Positions 8,309 through 16,987 of a stretch of DNA of 64,000 nt are shown one piece after another. Both the position numbers and the translations under genes were made by a program. Under the pieces are notes generated by a model, which was given only the letters and a program-made list of their open reading frames with translations, did not search any database and was not told where the DNA came from. Each line of letters starts with the position of its first letter. The stretch's first letter is position 1. Source of the DNA: CAXMST01 sp963712765 (GTDB lineage: Bacteria > Actinomycetota > Thermoleophilia > Solirubrobacterales > 70-9); contig CAVQIX010000004.1 of NCBI GenBank assembly GCA_963712765.1, positions 310,001 to 374,000 of the forward strand. Reading direction: 5' to 3'.

Positions 8309-8607
8309 ACGGCGCACCCCGCAAGCTCGGCGAGTCGCTCTCCCGCCTCGTTGCCGACCAGGCTCCGAAGACGCTTCTGTCCGAGGTCCAGGCAGCCTGG
8401 CCGCGGGCATGCGGGGATGTCATCGCCGCCAGCTCCGAGCCGGTCTCGGAGCGCAACGGCCTGGTCACGATCGCCTGCGAGAGCGGCAGCTGGGCCCAGG
8501 AGCTCGAGCTCATGCAGGAGACGTTGAGACCGCGCGTGGAGGCCGTCCTCGGCGAGGGGAGGATTACCGGATTCCGCTTCACCGCCGACCTCGCCAGGCA
8601 CCGCTGA
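8305..8607 (+). CDS. DUF721 (DciA-like) protein
   Basis: This 100-residue protein belongs to the DUF721 group that lies between recF and gyrB in actinobacteria. Members related to DciA interact with the replicative helicase. Visible features are the LSEVQAAWPRACGDVIAASSEPV segment and the C-terminal LVTIACESGSWAQELELMQ strand-helix pair typical of the KH-like fold. The GTG start overlaps the recF stop. A helicase-loading role here is inferred from the family and the position only. Confidence 0.85.
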   Translation: MNGAPRKLGESLSRLVADQAPKTLLSEVQAAWPRACGDVIAASSEPVSERNGLVTIACESGSWAQELELMQETLRPRVEAVLGEGRITGFRFTADLARHR

Positions 8608-8897
8608 GGGCCCGTTTACAGAGTAAGCAGTTTCCGGAAATACACAGCATTTGTTGGCGATCCGCGCCACTCCGGTCGAGGCTGCTGCAAACCAGTCATG
8701 GAAGTTGCTTATTTGCAGGTATTTCGTCTCTATCGGGGGCGAAGTTCCAGCCCCAGCGACTGGTATCCTTATGACAACCAGTCGCCCGCCCCACAGCGTC
8801 GGCTCGGGGGCCTAGAGCCCGAACCCGGCGAGCGGGGCCTCCTGCACCGCTGCCGCCGGGCCAAGCGGCAATATCTACCGGTAACGAAAGGAACTTC
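8608..8897 (+). promoter_or_regulatory. gyrB upstream region with a perfect 9-bp inverted repeat
   Basis: This 290-bp stretch has no gene. It is AT-richer than its surroundings, especially about 8617-8735. GCGACTGGT (8756-8764) and ACCAGTCGC (8777-8785) form a perfect inverted repeat around a 12-nt loop. A smaller GGGGC/GCCCC stem (8736-8740 with 8750-8754) lies just before it. TATCCT (8764-8769) could be a -10. No T-run follows, so an operator or leader hairpin for gyrB is more likely than a terminator. Confidence 0.45.
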
Positions 8898-11312
8898 GTG
8901 GCGAAGAAGAAGTCGAGCAATGCCGCCGAGAGCTACGGCGCAAAGGACATCACCGTCCTCGAGGGACTCGAGGCGGTACGCAAGCGACCCGGCATGTATA
9001 TCGGCTCAACCGGGCTCCGTGGCCTGCACCACCTCGTCTACGAGGTCCTCGACAACTCCGTCGACGAGGCCCTGGCGGGGTACTGCTCCGAGGTCTCGAT
9101 CACGATTCATCCCGACCACAGCGTCACGGTGGTCGACGACGGTCGCGGGATCCCTACCGGTATGCACGAGAAGGAGGGGCGATCGGCTGCCGAGGTCGTG
9201 CTCACCGTTCTCCACGCCGGCGGCAAGTTCGGTGACGGCGGCGGCTACAAGGTCTCCGGCGGCCTCCACGGCGTCGGCGTCTCGGTCGTCAACGCGCTCT
9301 CTTCCCGGCTCCACCTGAAGATCGAGCGCGACGGTGTCGTGCACGAGCAGGATTACGTCCGGGGGGTGCCCGAGACGCCTCTGAGGATGGGTGGGAAGAC
9401 CGAGCGCACCGGCACCACGATCACCTTCCTCCCGGACGCCGAGATCTTCGCCGAGATCGACTACGACGACGACACCCTCATCTCGCGAATGAGGGAGACG
9501 GCCTTCCTCACGCGCGGGCTGCGGATCAAGTTCGCCGACGAGCGTGGTGAGGGCCAGAGCGAGGAGTTCCACTACGAGGGCGGGATCGTCGACTTCGTCG
9601 CTCACCTCAACGCGACCAGGGATGCCCTCCATGACAAGACCGTGTTCTTCGAGGCCGAGGGCGAGGAGGGCCAGCTCGAGGTCGCGATGCAGTGGAACAC
9701 CGGCTACCAGGAGGCCGTATTCACCTTCGCCAACAACATCAACACGCATGAGGGTGGCTCCCATCTCTCCGGCTTCCGCTCCGCCCTGACCCGGACCCTG
9801 AACGCCTATGCGCGGGAGAAGGGCCTGCTGAAGGAGAAGGACACCAATCTCAGCGGCGACGACGTCCGTGAGGGCTTGACCGCGGTGATCTCGGTCAAGC
9901 TCCACGACCCGCAGTTCGAGGGCCAGACCAAGACCAAGCTCGGCAACCCGCCGATCGAGGGCTTCGTCAAGGAGGCCGTCAACCGCAAGCTCGCCGAGTT
10001 CCTCGAGGAGAACCCGGCCGAGGCGAAGCGGATCGTGACCAAGGCGATCGAGGCGGCCCGCGCCCGCGACGCCGCCCGCAAGGCCCGCGACCTGACCCGC
10101 CGCAAGTCGGTGCTCGAGAACTCGACCCTGCCGGGCAAGCTCGCCGACTGCACGGTCCGGGATCCCAGCCTCGCCGAGCTCTTCGTGGTCGAGGGCGACT
10201 CCGCCGGCGGCTCGGCCAAACAGGGACGCGATCGCTCGACGCAGGCGGTGCTGCCGCTGCGCGGCAAGATCATCAACGTCGAGAAGGCGAGGATCGACAA
10301 GGTCCTCGCCAACAACGAGATCCAGGCGCTGATCACCGCGATCGGGACCGGCGTACATGACGAGTTCGACATCGAGGAGCTTCGGTACCACAGGCTCGTG
10401 CTGATGACCGACGCCGATGTCGACGGCGCCCACATCCGCACCCTGGTCCTCACCTTCCTGTACCGGCAGATGCCGGACCTGATCGATGCCGGCCACGTCT
10501 TCATCGCCAAGCCGCCGCTCTACAAGGCCAAGAACGGGCGCAGCGACGTCTACCTCGAGAAGGAGAGCGAGCTCGAGGAGTTCCTGCTCCGCGACAAGCT
10601 CGAGGAGTTTGTCCTCATCGACCGTGGCGGCGCCGAGCACAGCCTCTCGGCCTCGAAGTGGCAACGGTTCAATCGCCTGCTGAAGGAGTACGAGGGCTGG
10701 GCGAGCGCCCTGCAGGCGCAGTTCGGTCACGACCTCGTCCTGTTTCTGTCGGAGTCACGGATCCTCGACGAGGAGGTCGCCTCGCTGGCCGGTGCCAAGA
10801 AGCTGATCGAGGCGGAGAACCCCGACGAAGACGCCTACGAGACCGAGCTGCTCCAGGAGGGCGCCGACTCGCTGACGATCAAGGCGATCCACCGCCGCAG
10901 CGGTCTCGCTCGCCGGCACGCGCTACCCGGCTCGTTGTTCGAGAGCGGCGACTACCGCAAGCTGGCCGAGGTACACGCCGCGCTCGGCAAGCAGATCGGC
11001 CACCAGCCCTTCGAGGTCCGCCTCGGCGAGAAGAAGCGACCCGCGGACTCATTCGCGGTCGTCCGCCGAGCGGTGCTCGAGCTCGCCAAGGAGGGGGTGC
11101 GCCTGCAGCGCTTCAAGGGTCTCGGCGAGATGAACGCCGAGCAACTGCGCGAAACCACGATGGACCCCGCCTCCCGGACCCTGCAGCGGGTCCGGATCGA
11201 GGACGCGGCCCAGGCCGAGCGCGTCTTCAGCGACCTGATGGGGGACAAGGTCGAGCCGCGCAAGGAGTTCATCCAAAAGCACGCCAAGGACGTCGGAGTC
11301 CTCGATGTCTGA
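8898..11312 (+). CDS. gyrB: DNA gyrase subunit B (long form)
   Basis: GyrB provides the ATPase and TOPRIM half of gyrase. It has the GHKL ATPase (LDNSVDEALAG about 51-61, DDGRGIP about 80-86, GGLHGVGVSV about 121-130), then the TOPRIM motifs VEGDSAGGSAKQGRD and DADVDGAHIRTL, and the C-terminal RFKGLGEMN. At 804 residues it is far longer than the roughly 640-680 usual in Gram-positives; about 170 extra residues lie in TOPRIM between KPPLYK and the terminal part. GTG start after AACGAAAGGAAC, the same leader as dnaA. Confidence 0.97.
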   Translation: MAKKKSSNAAESYGAKDITVLEGLEAVRKRPGMYIGSTGLRGLHHLVYEVLDNSVDEALAGYCSEVSITIHPDHSVTVVDDGRGIPTGMHEKEGRSAAEVVLTVLHAGGKFGDGGGYKVSGGLHGVGVSVVNALSSRLHLKIERDGVVHEQDYVRGVPETPLRMGGKTERTGTTITFLPDAEIFAEIDYDDDTLISRMRETAFLTRGLRIKFADERGEGQSEEFHYEGGIVDFVAHLNATRDALHDKTVFFEAEGEEGQLEVAMQWNTGYQEAVFTFANNINTHEGGSHLSGFRSALTRTLNAYAREKGLLKEKDTNLSGDDVREGLTAVISVKLHDPQFEGQTKTKLGNPPIEGFVKEAVNRKLAEFLEENPAEAKRIVTKAIEAARARDAARKARDLTRRKSVLENSTLPGKLADCTVRDPSLAELFVVEGDSAGGSAKQGRDRSTQAVLPLRGKIINVEKARIDKVLANNEIQALITAIGTGVHDEFDIEELRYHRLVLMTDADVDGAHIRTLVLTFLYRQMPDLIDAGHVFIAKPPLYKAKNGRSDVYLEKESELEEFLLRDKLEEFVLIDRGGAEHSLSASKWQRFNRLLKEYEGWASALQAQFGHDLVLFLSESRILDEEVASLAGAKKLIEAENPDEDAYETELLQEGADSLTIKAIHRRSGLARRHALPGSLFESGDYRKLAEVHAALGKQIGHQPFEVRLGEKKRPADSFAVVRRAVLELAKEGVRLQRFKGLGEMNAEQLRETTMDPASRTLQRVRIEDAAQAERVFSDLMGDKVEPRKEFIQKHAKDVGVLDV

Positions 11313-11372
11313 GCGACGCCCGCCGACGCCCGCCGTGCCCCACCTGTCCCACCAAAGGAGTTCTTGATCTAG

Positions 11373-13904
11373 ATGGAAGGTAGTTCGGAGCTGCTCTCGG
11401 GCGGGAATATCGAGGAGCGCGAGCTCACGACCGAGATGCGAGCGTCGTATCTCGACTACGCGATGAGCGTGATCGTCGGTCGGGCCCTGCCCGATGTCCG
11501 CGACGGGCTCAAGCCGGTCCACCGCCGGGTCCTCTACGCGATGGACGACCTCGGCCTGCAGCCGACCCGGGCGTACCGCAAGTGCGCCTACATCGTCGGC
11601 GAGGTAATGGGCAAGTACCACCCGCACGGCGACTCGGCGATCTACGACACCCTGGTCCGCATGGCGCAGGAGTTCAGCCTGCGTTATCCGCTCGTCGACG
11701 GCCAGGGCAACTTCGGCTCGATCGACGACGATCCTGCCGCCGCGATGCGGTACACCGAAGCGCGCCTGACCCGGCTCGCGACCGAGCTGCTGCGCGACAT
11801 CGAGTCCGAGACCGTCGACTTCGCCCCCAACTACGATGAGTCCTCGACCGAGCCGACGGTCCTGCCGGCCCGCTTCCCGAACCTGCTCGTCAATGGGTCC
11901 TCCGGCATCGCGGTCGGGATGGCGACCAACATCCCTCCGCACAACCTGCGCGAGGTGACCGCCGCCGTCAACGCCTTCCTCGACGACCCCGAGATCGACA
12001 CCGATGGGCTGATGGAGCACGTCAAGGGCCCCGATTTCCCCGGCGGCGGCATGATCATGGGGTCGGAGGGCATCCGCGAGGCGTATCGCTCCGGCCGCGG
12101 CTCGGTCCGGGTCCGCGCCCGGGCCCACATCGAGCCGCTCAAGGCGGGCAAGGAGGCGATCATCGTCACCGAGCTCCCCTTCATGGTCAAGAAGGGCGGC
12201 GAGGGCGGCCTGATCCAGAAGATCGCCGACCTGGTTCGCGACAAGAAGATCTCGGAGATCTCCGATCTCCGAGACGAGTCCGATCGCTCCGGGATGCGCC
12301 TGGTGATCGAGTGCAAGCGCGACGCGATGCCCCGGATCGTGCTCAACAAGCTCTACAAGCACACTCAGATGCAGGCGACCTTCGGCGTCAACGCCGTCGC
12401 CCTCGTCGACAACGTCCCGCAGACGCTCTCGCTGCGCGACCTGATCCGCCACTACGTCAGCCACCAGCGCGAGGTCGTCACCCGGCGGACCCAGTACGAG
12501 TTGCGTCAGGCCGAGGCCCGAGCCCACGTGCTCGAGGGACTGCTGGTCGCGCTCGACAACCTTGACGCGGTGATCAAGCTGATCCGCGCCTCCGCCGATG
12601 CCGACGAGGCGCGATCGGGCCTTATGGACGAGTTCGGCCTCTCCGAGATCCAGGCCCAGGCGATTCTCGACATGCGGCTGCAGCGCCTGACCGCGCTCGA
12701 GGCCGACAAGGTGCGCGCCGAGCACGCCGAGCTGCTGAAGACGATCAAGGATCTGCGGGAGATCCTCGGCGATGAGAAGCTTGTCGACGGCCTGATCCGC
12801 GATGAGCTCAATCAGCTCACCGAACGCTACGGCGACGAGCGCCGGACCGAGATCACCTTCGCCGAGGGCGAGGTCGATATCGAGGACATGATCGCCGACC
12901 AGCAGATGGTGATCTCGCTGACCGCCTCCGGCTACGCCAAGCGACTGCCGCTCGCCACCTACCGCCAGCAGCATCGCGGCGGCAAGGGTGTCAGCGGCAT
13001 GGATCTCAAGGAGGGCGACTACATCGAGCACCTCCACATCTGCTCGACGCACGACTTCCTGCTGTTCTTCACCAACCGCGGCAAGGTCTATCGACTCAAG
13101 GTGTACGAGCTGCCCGAGGGCTCCCGCACCGCCCGAGGAAAGGCGCTGGTCAATGTGTTGCCGCTCCGCGACCACGAGCGCGTGATGGCGGTGATTCCGA
13201 CCCGCGACTTCAGCGAGGGCCAGTTCCTCGCCTTCGCCACCGCCAAGGGCCTGGTCAAGAAGACCGAGTTCGTCAAGTACAACACGCCGATCAGGGCGGA
13301 CGGGATCATCGCGATCAAGGTGCGTCCAGACGACGAGTTGGTCCAGGTCCGGCTGACCAGCGGCGCCGACGACCTGCTGCTCGTATCGAAGTCGGGCCAC
13401 GCCTCCCGCTTCAGCGAGTCGGCGGTCCGGTCGATGGGCCGCGACACCTCGGGCGTCAAGGGGATGAATGTGACCGCCAAGGTCAACGGGGTCGAGAACC
13501 GGGTCCTGGCGATGGATGTAGCCCGCGAGGAAACCGAGCTGTTCGTCGTTACCGAGAACGGCTACGGCAAGCGCACCGCGATCTCCGAGTACCCGGTCAA
13601 GGGCCGTGGCACCAAGGGGGTCCTAACCGCGAAGCTGACGGAGAAGAAGGGCGGCCTGGCCGGGGCGCTGATCGTCCGGGAGCACGAGCAGCTGCTGTTC
13701 ATCTCCCAGAACGGTATGGTCCAGAGGACCTCGGTCAAGGGGATCTCGCAGATGGGTCGGGCGACCCAGGGGGTCCGGGTGATGAACATGAAGGACGACG
13801 ACCGCGTCAGCGCGGTCGCTCTCGTCGTCGAGGAGACGCCCGCGGTCGTCGAGGGCCCCCAGCTGGAGGACGACGCCGAGGAGAGCGCTCCGCCGGAGGC
13901 CTGA
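11373..13904 (+). CDS. gyrA: DNA gyrase subunit A
   Basis: GyrA cuts and rejoins DNA and wraps it on a C-terminal beta-pinwheel. The 843-residue protein has the quinolone-region segment HPHGDSAIYDTLVRM, the catalytic tyrosine in RYTEARL (about residue 127) and the pinwheel. The GyrA box reads QHRGGKG rather than QRRGGKG, a single change in the motif needed for negative supercoiling; other actinobacterial variation exists. The tail is acidic. It lies 60 bp after gyrB with a ribosome-binding site AAAGGAG at 11354-11360. Confidence 0.97.
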   Translation: MEGSSELLSGGNIEERELTTEMRASYLDYAMSVIVGRALPDVRDGLKPVHRRVLYAMDDLGLQPTRAYRKCAYIVGEVMGKYHPHGDSAIYDTLVRMAQEFSLRYPLVDGQGNFGSIDDDPAAAMRYTEARLTRLATELLRDIESETVDFAPNYDESSTEPTVLPARFPNLLVNGSSGIAVGMATNIPPHNLREVTAAVNAFLDDPEIDTDGLMEHVKGPDFPGGGMIMGSEGIREAYRSGRGSVRVRARAHIEPLKAGKEAIIVTELPFMVKKGGEGGLIQKIADLVRDKKISEISDLRDESDRSGMRLVIECKRDAMPRIVLNKLYKHTQMQATFGVNAVALVDNVPQTLSLRDLIRHYVSHQREVVTRRTQYELRQAEARAHVLEGLLVALDNLDAVIKLIRASADADEARSGLMDEFGLSEIQAQAILDMRLQRLTALEADKVRAEHAELLKTIKDLREILGDEKLVDGLIRDELNQLTERYGDERRTEITFAEGEVDIEDMIADQQMVISLTASGYAKRLPLATYRQQHRGGKGVSGMDLKEGDYIEHLHICSTHDFLLFFTNRGKVYRLKVYELPEGSRTARGKALVNVLPLRDHERVMAVIPTRDFSEGQFLAFATAKGLVKKTEFVKYNTPIRADGIIAIKVRPDDELVQVRLTSGADDLLLVSKSGHASRFSESAVRSMGRDTSGVKGMNVTAKVNGVENRVLAMDVAREETELFVVTENGYGKRTAISEYPVKGRGTKGVLTAKLTEKKGGLAGALIVREHEQLLFISQNGMVQRTSVKGISQMGRATQGVRVMNMKDDDRVSAVALVVEETPAVVEGPQLEDDAEESAPPEA

Positions 13905-13922
13905 TCCGCCGCGCAGGCTGTC

Positions 13923-13979
13923 GCAGGCGCCTGGTCGGCATCGACGGCGAAGAACCGACGCCCCCGGCCCGGCGCCTGC
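13923..13979. repeat. 9-bp inverted repeat downstream of gyrA
   Basis: GCAGGCGCC (13923-13931) is matched perfectly by GGCGCCTGC (13971-13979), with a nested GTCGG/CCGAC pair inside. It begins 18 bases after the gyrA stop and may end the gyrBA transcript. The following bases (ATCATCCTCTTT, about 13990-14003) are only mildly T-rich, so terminator function is uncertain. Confidence 0.4.
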
Positions 13980-14092
13980 CAGGCATACGGGAATCATCCT
14001 CTTTCCGACCAGGTCCGAGGGAGTCCCAGCACCTGCCTTCAGCCGGCGATCCTGCAGGCCGACTGGCCGGTCTGATTGAATCGTCTTACCGG

Positions 14093-14157
14093 AGAAAGGA
14101 GGTGGTCCTAAGTTGAATTCCATGTTTTCTGGGACACCGGAGGTGACGGGCCGCTAG
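14093..14157 (+). other. Extended Shine-Dalgarno and 14-codon leader peptide
   Basis: AGAAAGGAGGTGGTCC (14093-14108) matches 15 of 16 bases of the complement of the conserved 16S rRNA 3' tail (GGATCACCTCCTTTCT); the one difference allows a G-U pair. A short frame follows at once: TTG 14113 to TAG 14157, encoding MNSMFSGTPEVTGR; an in-frame ATG is at 14122. About 100 bases of structured sequence and a strong terminator complete what looks like a discrete transcript. It could be a leader peptide gene or an RNA that binds the ribosome tail. No family is claimed. Confidence 0.55.
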
Positions 14158-14263
14158 GCGGCTGCGGGCCGCCCGGCAATACAGGCCCGGGCATCGGCGG
14201 ATAGACGCGGCCGGGAGATGTCCCGTCCGGCCACGAGCGCCTAACCGTTCCCAACCGCACCTC

Positions 14264-14299
14264 GAGGGCCGCCCCGAACGGGGCGGCCCTCAGTTCTTT
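14264..14299 (+). terminator. Strong intrinsic terminator
   Basis: A perfect 12-bp stem, GAGGGCCGCCCC paired with GGGGCGGCCCTC, closes a GAAC tetraloop (14264-14291) and is followed by AGTTCTTT. This is the clearest rho-independent terminator in the window and ends the short transcript that carries the extended Shine-Dalgarno. Confidence 0.85.
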
Positions 14300-14358
14300 G
14301 GAACCATTACCGTCCGTCCTCGCTACTTCTCGCCGGACCCGGTGTTCTAGCCCTAGCA

Positions 14359-14862
14359 ATGGCACGCAGCATCCCCTTCATCGCGCTCGCCCTCGCCCTC
14401 GCCCTGACAGCGCTGGCGGGTCTCGCCCTCGCCGACTCGGCCCGGGTCAAGGACGACAGGCGTGAGACGCCTCAGCTGGCCAAGAACGGCCGGCTCGACA
14501 TCACGCGCGCCACCTTGAGCCACAAGGGCGATCAGATCAAGCACGTGATCACCATGCGCAAGCCGGTCAAGCCGAAGCGCTCGAAGGAGCGACCACTGAT
14601 CGGGATCAACACCCGCGGCAACGAGACCTCCGATCCCGAGTACCTTGTGCTCGGCGAGTCGGTCTTCCGTGTTCGCAAGGACGATGATCCCCGTAAGGTC
14701 GCCGAGGCTCAGCTAAGCGCCCGCAAGAAGCGCTGGATCTACCGCTTCGATGCCTCCGAGATCGGTTTGCGGCGCTACGGCTGGGTAGCGATCGCCACCA
14801 AGGGCAAGGCCTTCGACGCCGCACCGGCCGACCGCTACAAGATCCACGTTCTCTCCGGCTAG
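14359..14862 (+). CDS. Secreted protein of unknown function
   Basis: The first 26 residues form a classic signal peptide (MARSIPFIALALALALTALA then a cleavage-like ALADS). The mature part, about 140 residues, is lysine/arginine rich and has no family I recognise. It contains GINTRGNETSDPEYLV and a terminal AIATKGKAFDAAPADRYKIHV, suggesting a beta-rich domain; no cysteines occur after the signal. It is a single gene between the terminator at 14299 and the convergent HNH gene. The downstream spacing to the HNH stop is only 27 bp. Confidence 0.7.
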   Translation: MARSIPFIALALALALTALAGLALADSARVKDDRRETPQLAKNGRLDITRATLSHKGDQIKHVITMRKPVKPKRSKERPLIGINTRGNETSDPEYLVLGESVFRVRKDDDPRKVAEAQLSARKKRWIYRFDASEIGLRRYGWVAIATKGKAFDAAPADRYKIHVLSG

Positions 14863-14889
14863 CCCCGGCCGGGCGGCGCCGCTGGGGCG

Positions 14890-15498
14890 TTAGGCCGCGA
14901 GTCCGCCGGCCAGGTACGGCTCCCAGGAGGCGGGTACGCGCGGGGCCGCGATGCGGATGAAGACGTTGGGGCCCGGGGCCTTGGGCTTCGAAGCCGGATG
15001 CATCTTGATCTCACGCGGGAGCCGGTTGCCCTTGCGCCGGTTGCAGGGTGCGCAGGCCGCCACGATGTTGTCCCAGACCGACTCGCCGCCGCGGCTGCGG
15101 GGGATCACATGGTCGACGGTGAGGCCCGAGCGCTGGCTGCCGCAGTACTGACAGGTCCAGGAGTCGCGGGCCAGCACCGCCTTGCGGGTGATCTTGCGCC
15201 GGTGGATCTCACGCGGGATCCGGACGTAGGTCACCAGCCTGATCACTACCGGTCGTTGGAGCTCGAGCCATTCGCTGTGCAGCAGTTCGTCGCTGCGCTC
15301 GACCACCTCGGCCCGTGCCTTGAGTAGCAGCACGGTCGCGCGTCGCACCGTGCAGACGTTGATCGGCTCATAGGTGGCGTTGAGGACGAGCACCCGCCCG
15401 CCGATCGCGCGAACGGTTGCACCGCTAAAGGCCCGAACCCCAGCTGCCGGGCTGCCCGACCCCCGACTCTGCCAAGCCGGTTCGGAAACTGCGTCCAT
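14890..15498 (-). CDS. HNH endonuclease family protein
   Basis: HNH proteins of this actinobacterial type are widely conserved, and their substrate is unknown. The core is CQYCGSQRSGLTVDHVIPRS plus an asparagine/cysteine segment (NIVAACAPCNRRKGNRLP), giving the DH...N/H metal site and two CxxC zinc pairs. An N-terminal domain with VLNATYEPINVCTVRRA precedes it. The ATG at 15496-15498 is preferred: the longer frame, open to 15648, would run into pheA and adds only low-complexity arginine-rich sequence. Confidence 0.85.
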   Translation of the reverse strand: MDAVSEPAWQSRGSGSPAAGVRAFSGATVRAIGGRVLVLNATYEPINVCTVRRATVLLLKARAEVVERSDELLHSEWLELQRPVVIRLVTYVRIPREIHRRKITRKAVLARDSWTCQYCGSQRSGLTVDHVIPRSRGGESVWDNIVAACAPCNRRKGNRLPREIKMHPASKPKAPGPNVFIRIAAPRVPASWEPYLAGGLAA

Positions 15499-15557
15499 TC
15501 GGGGCCGATTGTATCCACGCGCCCCCGTGGTGCGGTCGCGTGGCGCCACGACGGCGC

Positions 15558-16412
15558 TCAGAGTGGCGCCGGAGCGCCGAGCGGATAGCTCCCGAGGATC
15601 CTCACCGTCTCCGCCTTGGCGCCCAGCGCCCGGACCGCCTCGGCGCATTCACCGCCCTCGACGTCGCCCTCGACGTCGATGAAGAAGAGGTAGCGGCCCA
15701 ATCCCCGCCGCAGCGGTCGCGACTCGATCCGGGTCAGGTTCACCTTGCGGTTGGAGAACTCCGCGATCGCATCGACGAGGGCGCCGGGATGGTCGTCGCC
15801 GAGCTCGCTGAAGACGAGCGTGGTACGCCACTGCGCGTCGCTGGGCGCGGGGTGGGGATGGTCGCCGCCGGTGAGCCAGACGAAGCGGGTGACGTTGTCG
15901 GCGACGTCCTCGACTCCCTCCCGGAGGATCTCGCAGCCGAAGGCTCTGGCGGCGGCGGCGGAGCCGAGCGCCGCCCAGGGCCCGTCGCTCTCAGCTACCT
16001 GCCGGACGGCGTCGCTGGTGCTCGCGCTACCCCGCACCTCGGCGCCCCCGAGGTGGTCGCGGATGAACCGGGCGCACTGGGCGTTGGCCTGCGGGTGGGA
16101 GAGAACGACCTCGATCTCGTCCTCGCCGATCGGGTTACGCGTGATCAGGTTGTGGCGGATCGGGTGGTCGAACTCGCCGGCGATCCTCACGTGGGAGGTG
16201 TCGAAGGCGAGGGCGTCGAGGGTCGAACGGACGGAACCCTCGATCGAGTTCTCGAACGGTACGAATCCGCGCTCGACCTCACCGCGCTCGACGGCATTGA
16301 CCGCGTCGAAGATCGTCGCCCTTGGTGCGAGCTCGAAGTCGCGACCCTCGGCGGCGACCAGCAGGGCCTCCTCGTTGTAGGTCCCGGTGGGCCCCAGGTA
16401 GGAGATCCTCAT
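15558..16412 (-). CDS. pheA: Prephenate dehydratase
   Basis: This monofunctional enzyme converts prephenate to phenylpyruvate in phenylalanine synthesis. The 284-residue protein begins MRISYLGPTGTYNEEAL, has FVPFENSIEGSV, the catalytic TRF motif (NVTRFVWL, about 177-184) and a C-terminal ACT domain with the phenylalanine-binding ESRP motif (about 228-231). Feedback inhibition by phenylalanine is therefore expected. It overlaps the DUF4446 gene upstream by four bases. Confidence 0.95.
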   Translation of the reverse strand: MRISYLGPTGTYNEEALLVAAEGRDFELAPRATIFDAVNAVERGEVERGFVPFENSIEGSVRSTLDALAFDTSHVRIAGEFDHPIRHNLITRNPIGEDEIEVVLSHPQANAQCARFIRDHLGGAEVRGSASTSDAVRQVAESDGPWAALGSAAAARAFGCEILREGVEDVADNVTRFVWLTGGDHPHPAPSDAQWRTTLVFSELGDDHPGALVDAIAEFSNRKVNLTRIESRPLRRGLGRYLFFIDVEGDVEGGECAEAVRALGAKAETVRILGSYPLGAPAPL

Positions 16413-16915
16413 CGACCGGCGCTCTCCGCGGCGACCCGGATCGCCTCCCGCTCCTCCGGCGACAGCTCGAGTTGCGACTCCCCGGCGCGCAGCGGCTTCG
16501 CGTAGACCCGGGCCTGCTCGCGCTGCAGGATCGCCGAGATGACGACGCCGTCGCCGTCGGAATCCAGCAGGGCGACCGAGCTCGACTGCCTGCCGGTCGA
16601 CTCGTTGAAGGCGTCGTAGCGAATCACCCCGATCCTGGAGACCGCTCCGTCGAGACGCTCTTCGGCCGTATTCATCCGCGCCCCGAGTGCCCGGGAGATC
16701 TCGTCGATCCCGGCGGCGAGGTCGTCGACCCGGCGCTGGGTCGCTATCGCATAGGAGACCAGGTCGGCCTCGCCGAGCTCGCCGAGGACGGCCTTCTGCT
16801 CGGATCGGACCTTGCGGATCCGGACCGCCGAGGTGGCTGCGAGGCCGAGGGCGACCACGGCGAGTGCCGCGGCGACGATCGCGACGATCCCGGCTGTCGA
16901 GTCGAGGGCTTCCAC
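16409..16915 (-). CDS. DUF4446 family membrane-anchored protein
   Basis: DUF4446 proteins are of unknown role. This one has 168 residues: an N-terminal transmembrane helix (about 8-30), a coiled-coil-like stretch (about 35-95) and the conserved C-terminal domain with IRYDAFNESTGRQSSSVALL, GDGVVISAI and REQARVYAKP. That domain layout matches the family closely. It is cotranscribed with pheA. The coiled coil and single membrane anchor suggest a scaffold, but that is inference. Confidence 0.85.
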   Translation of the reverse strand: MEALDSTAGIVAIVAAALAVVALGLAATSAVRIRKVRSEQKAVLGELGEADLVSYAIATQRRVDDLAAGIDEISRALGARMNTAEERLDGAVSRIGVIRYDAFNESTGRQSSSVALLDSDGDGVVISAILQREQARVYAKPLRAGESQLELSPEEREAIRVAAESAGR

Positions 16916-16987
16916 GAGCGCCCAGAATACGGTTCGACGGGGCGGCCCACGGCGATCACCCCGTCGTGGCCCGTGATCGCCGGCCGG

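Noticed and set aside
9006..10730. 574-residue open frame antisense to gyrB
   Set aside because: Same cause: shadow of gyrB, leucine/aspartate/glutamate-rich with no domain.
11049..13400. 783-residue open frame antisense to gyrA
   Set aside because: High-GC codon use leaves long open frames opposite real genes; no family similarity, and gyrA is certain on the other strand.
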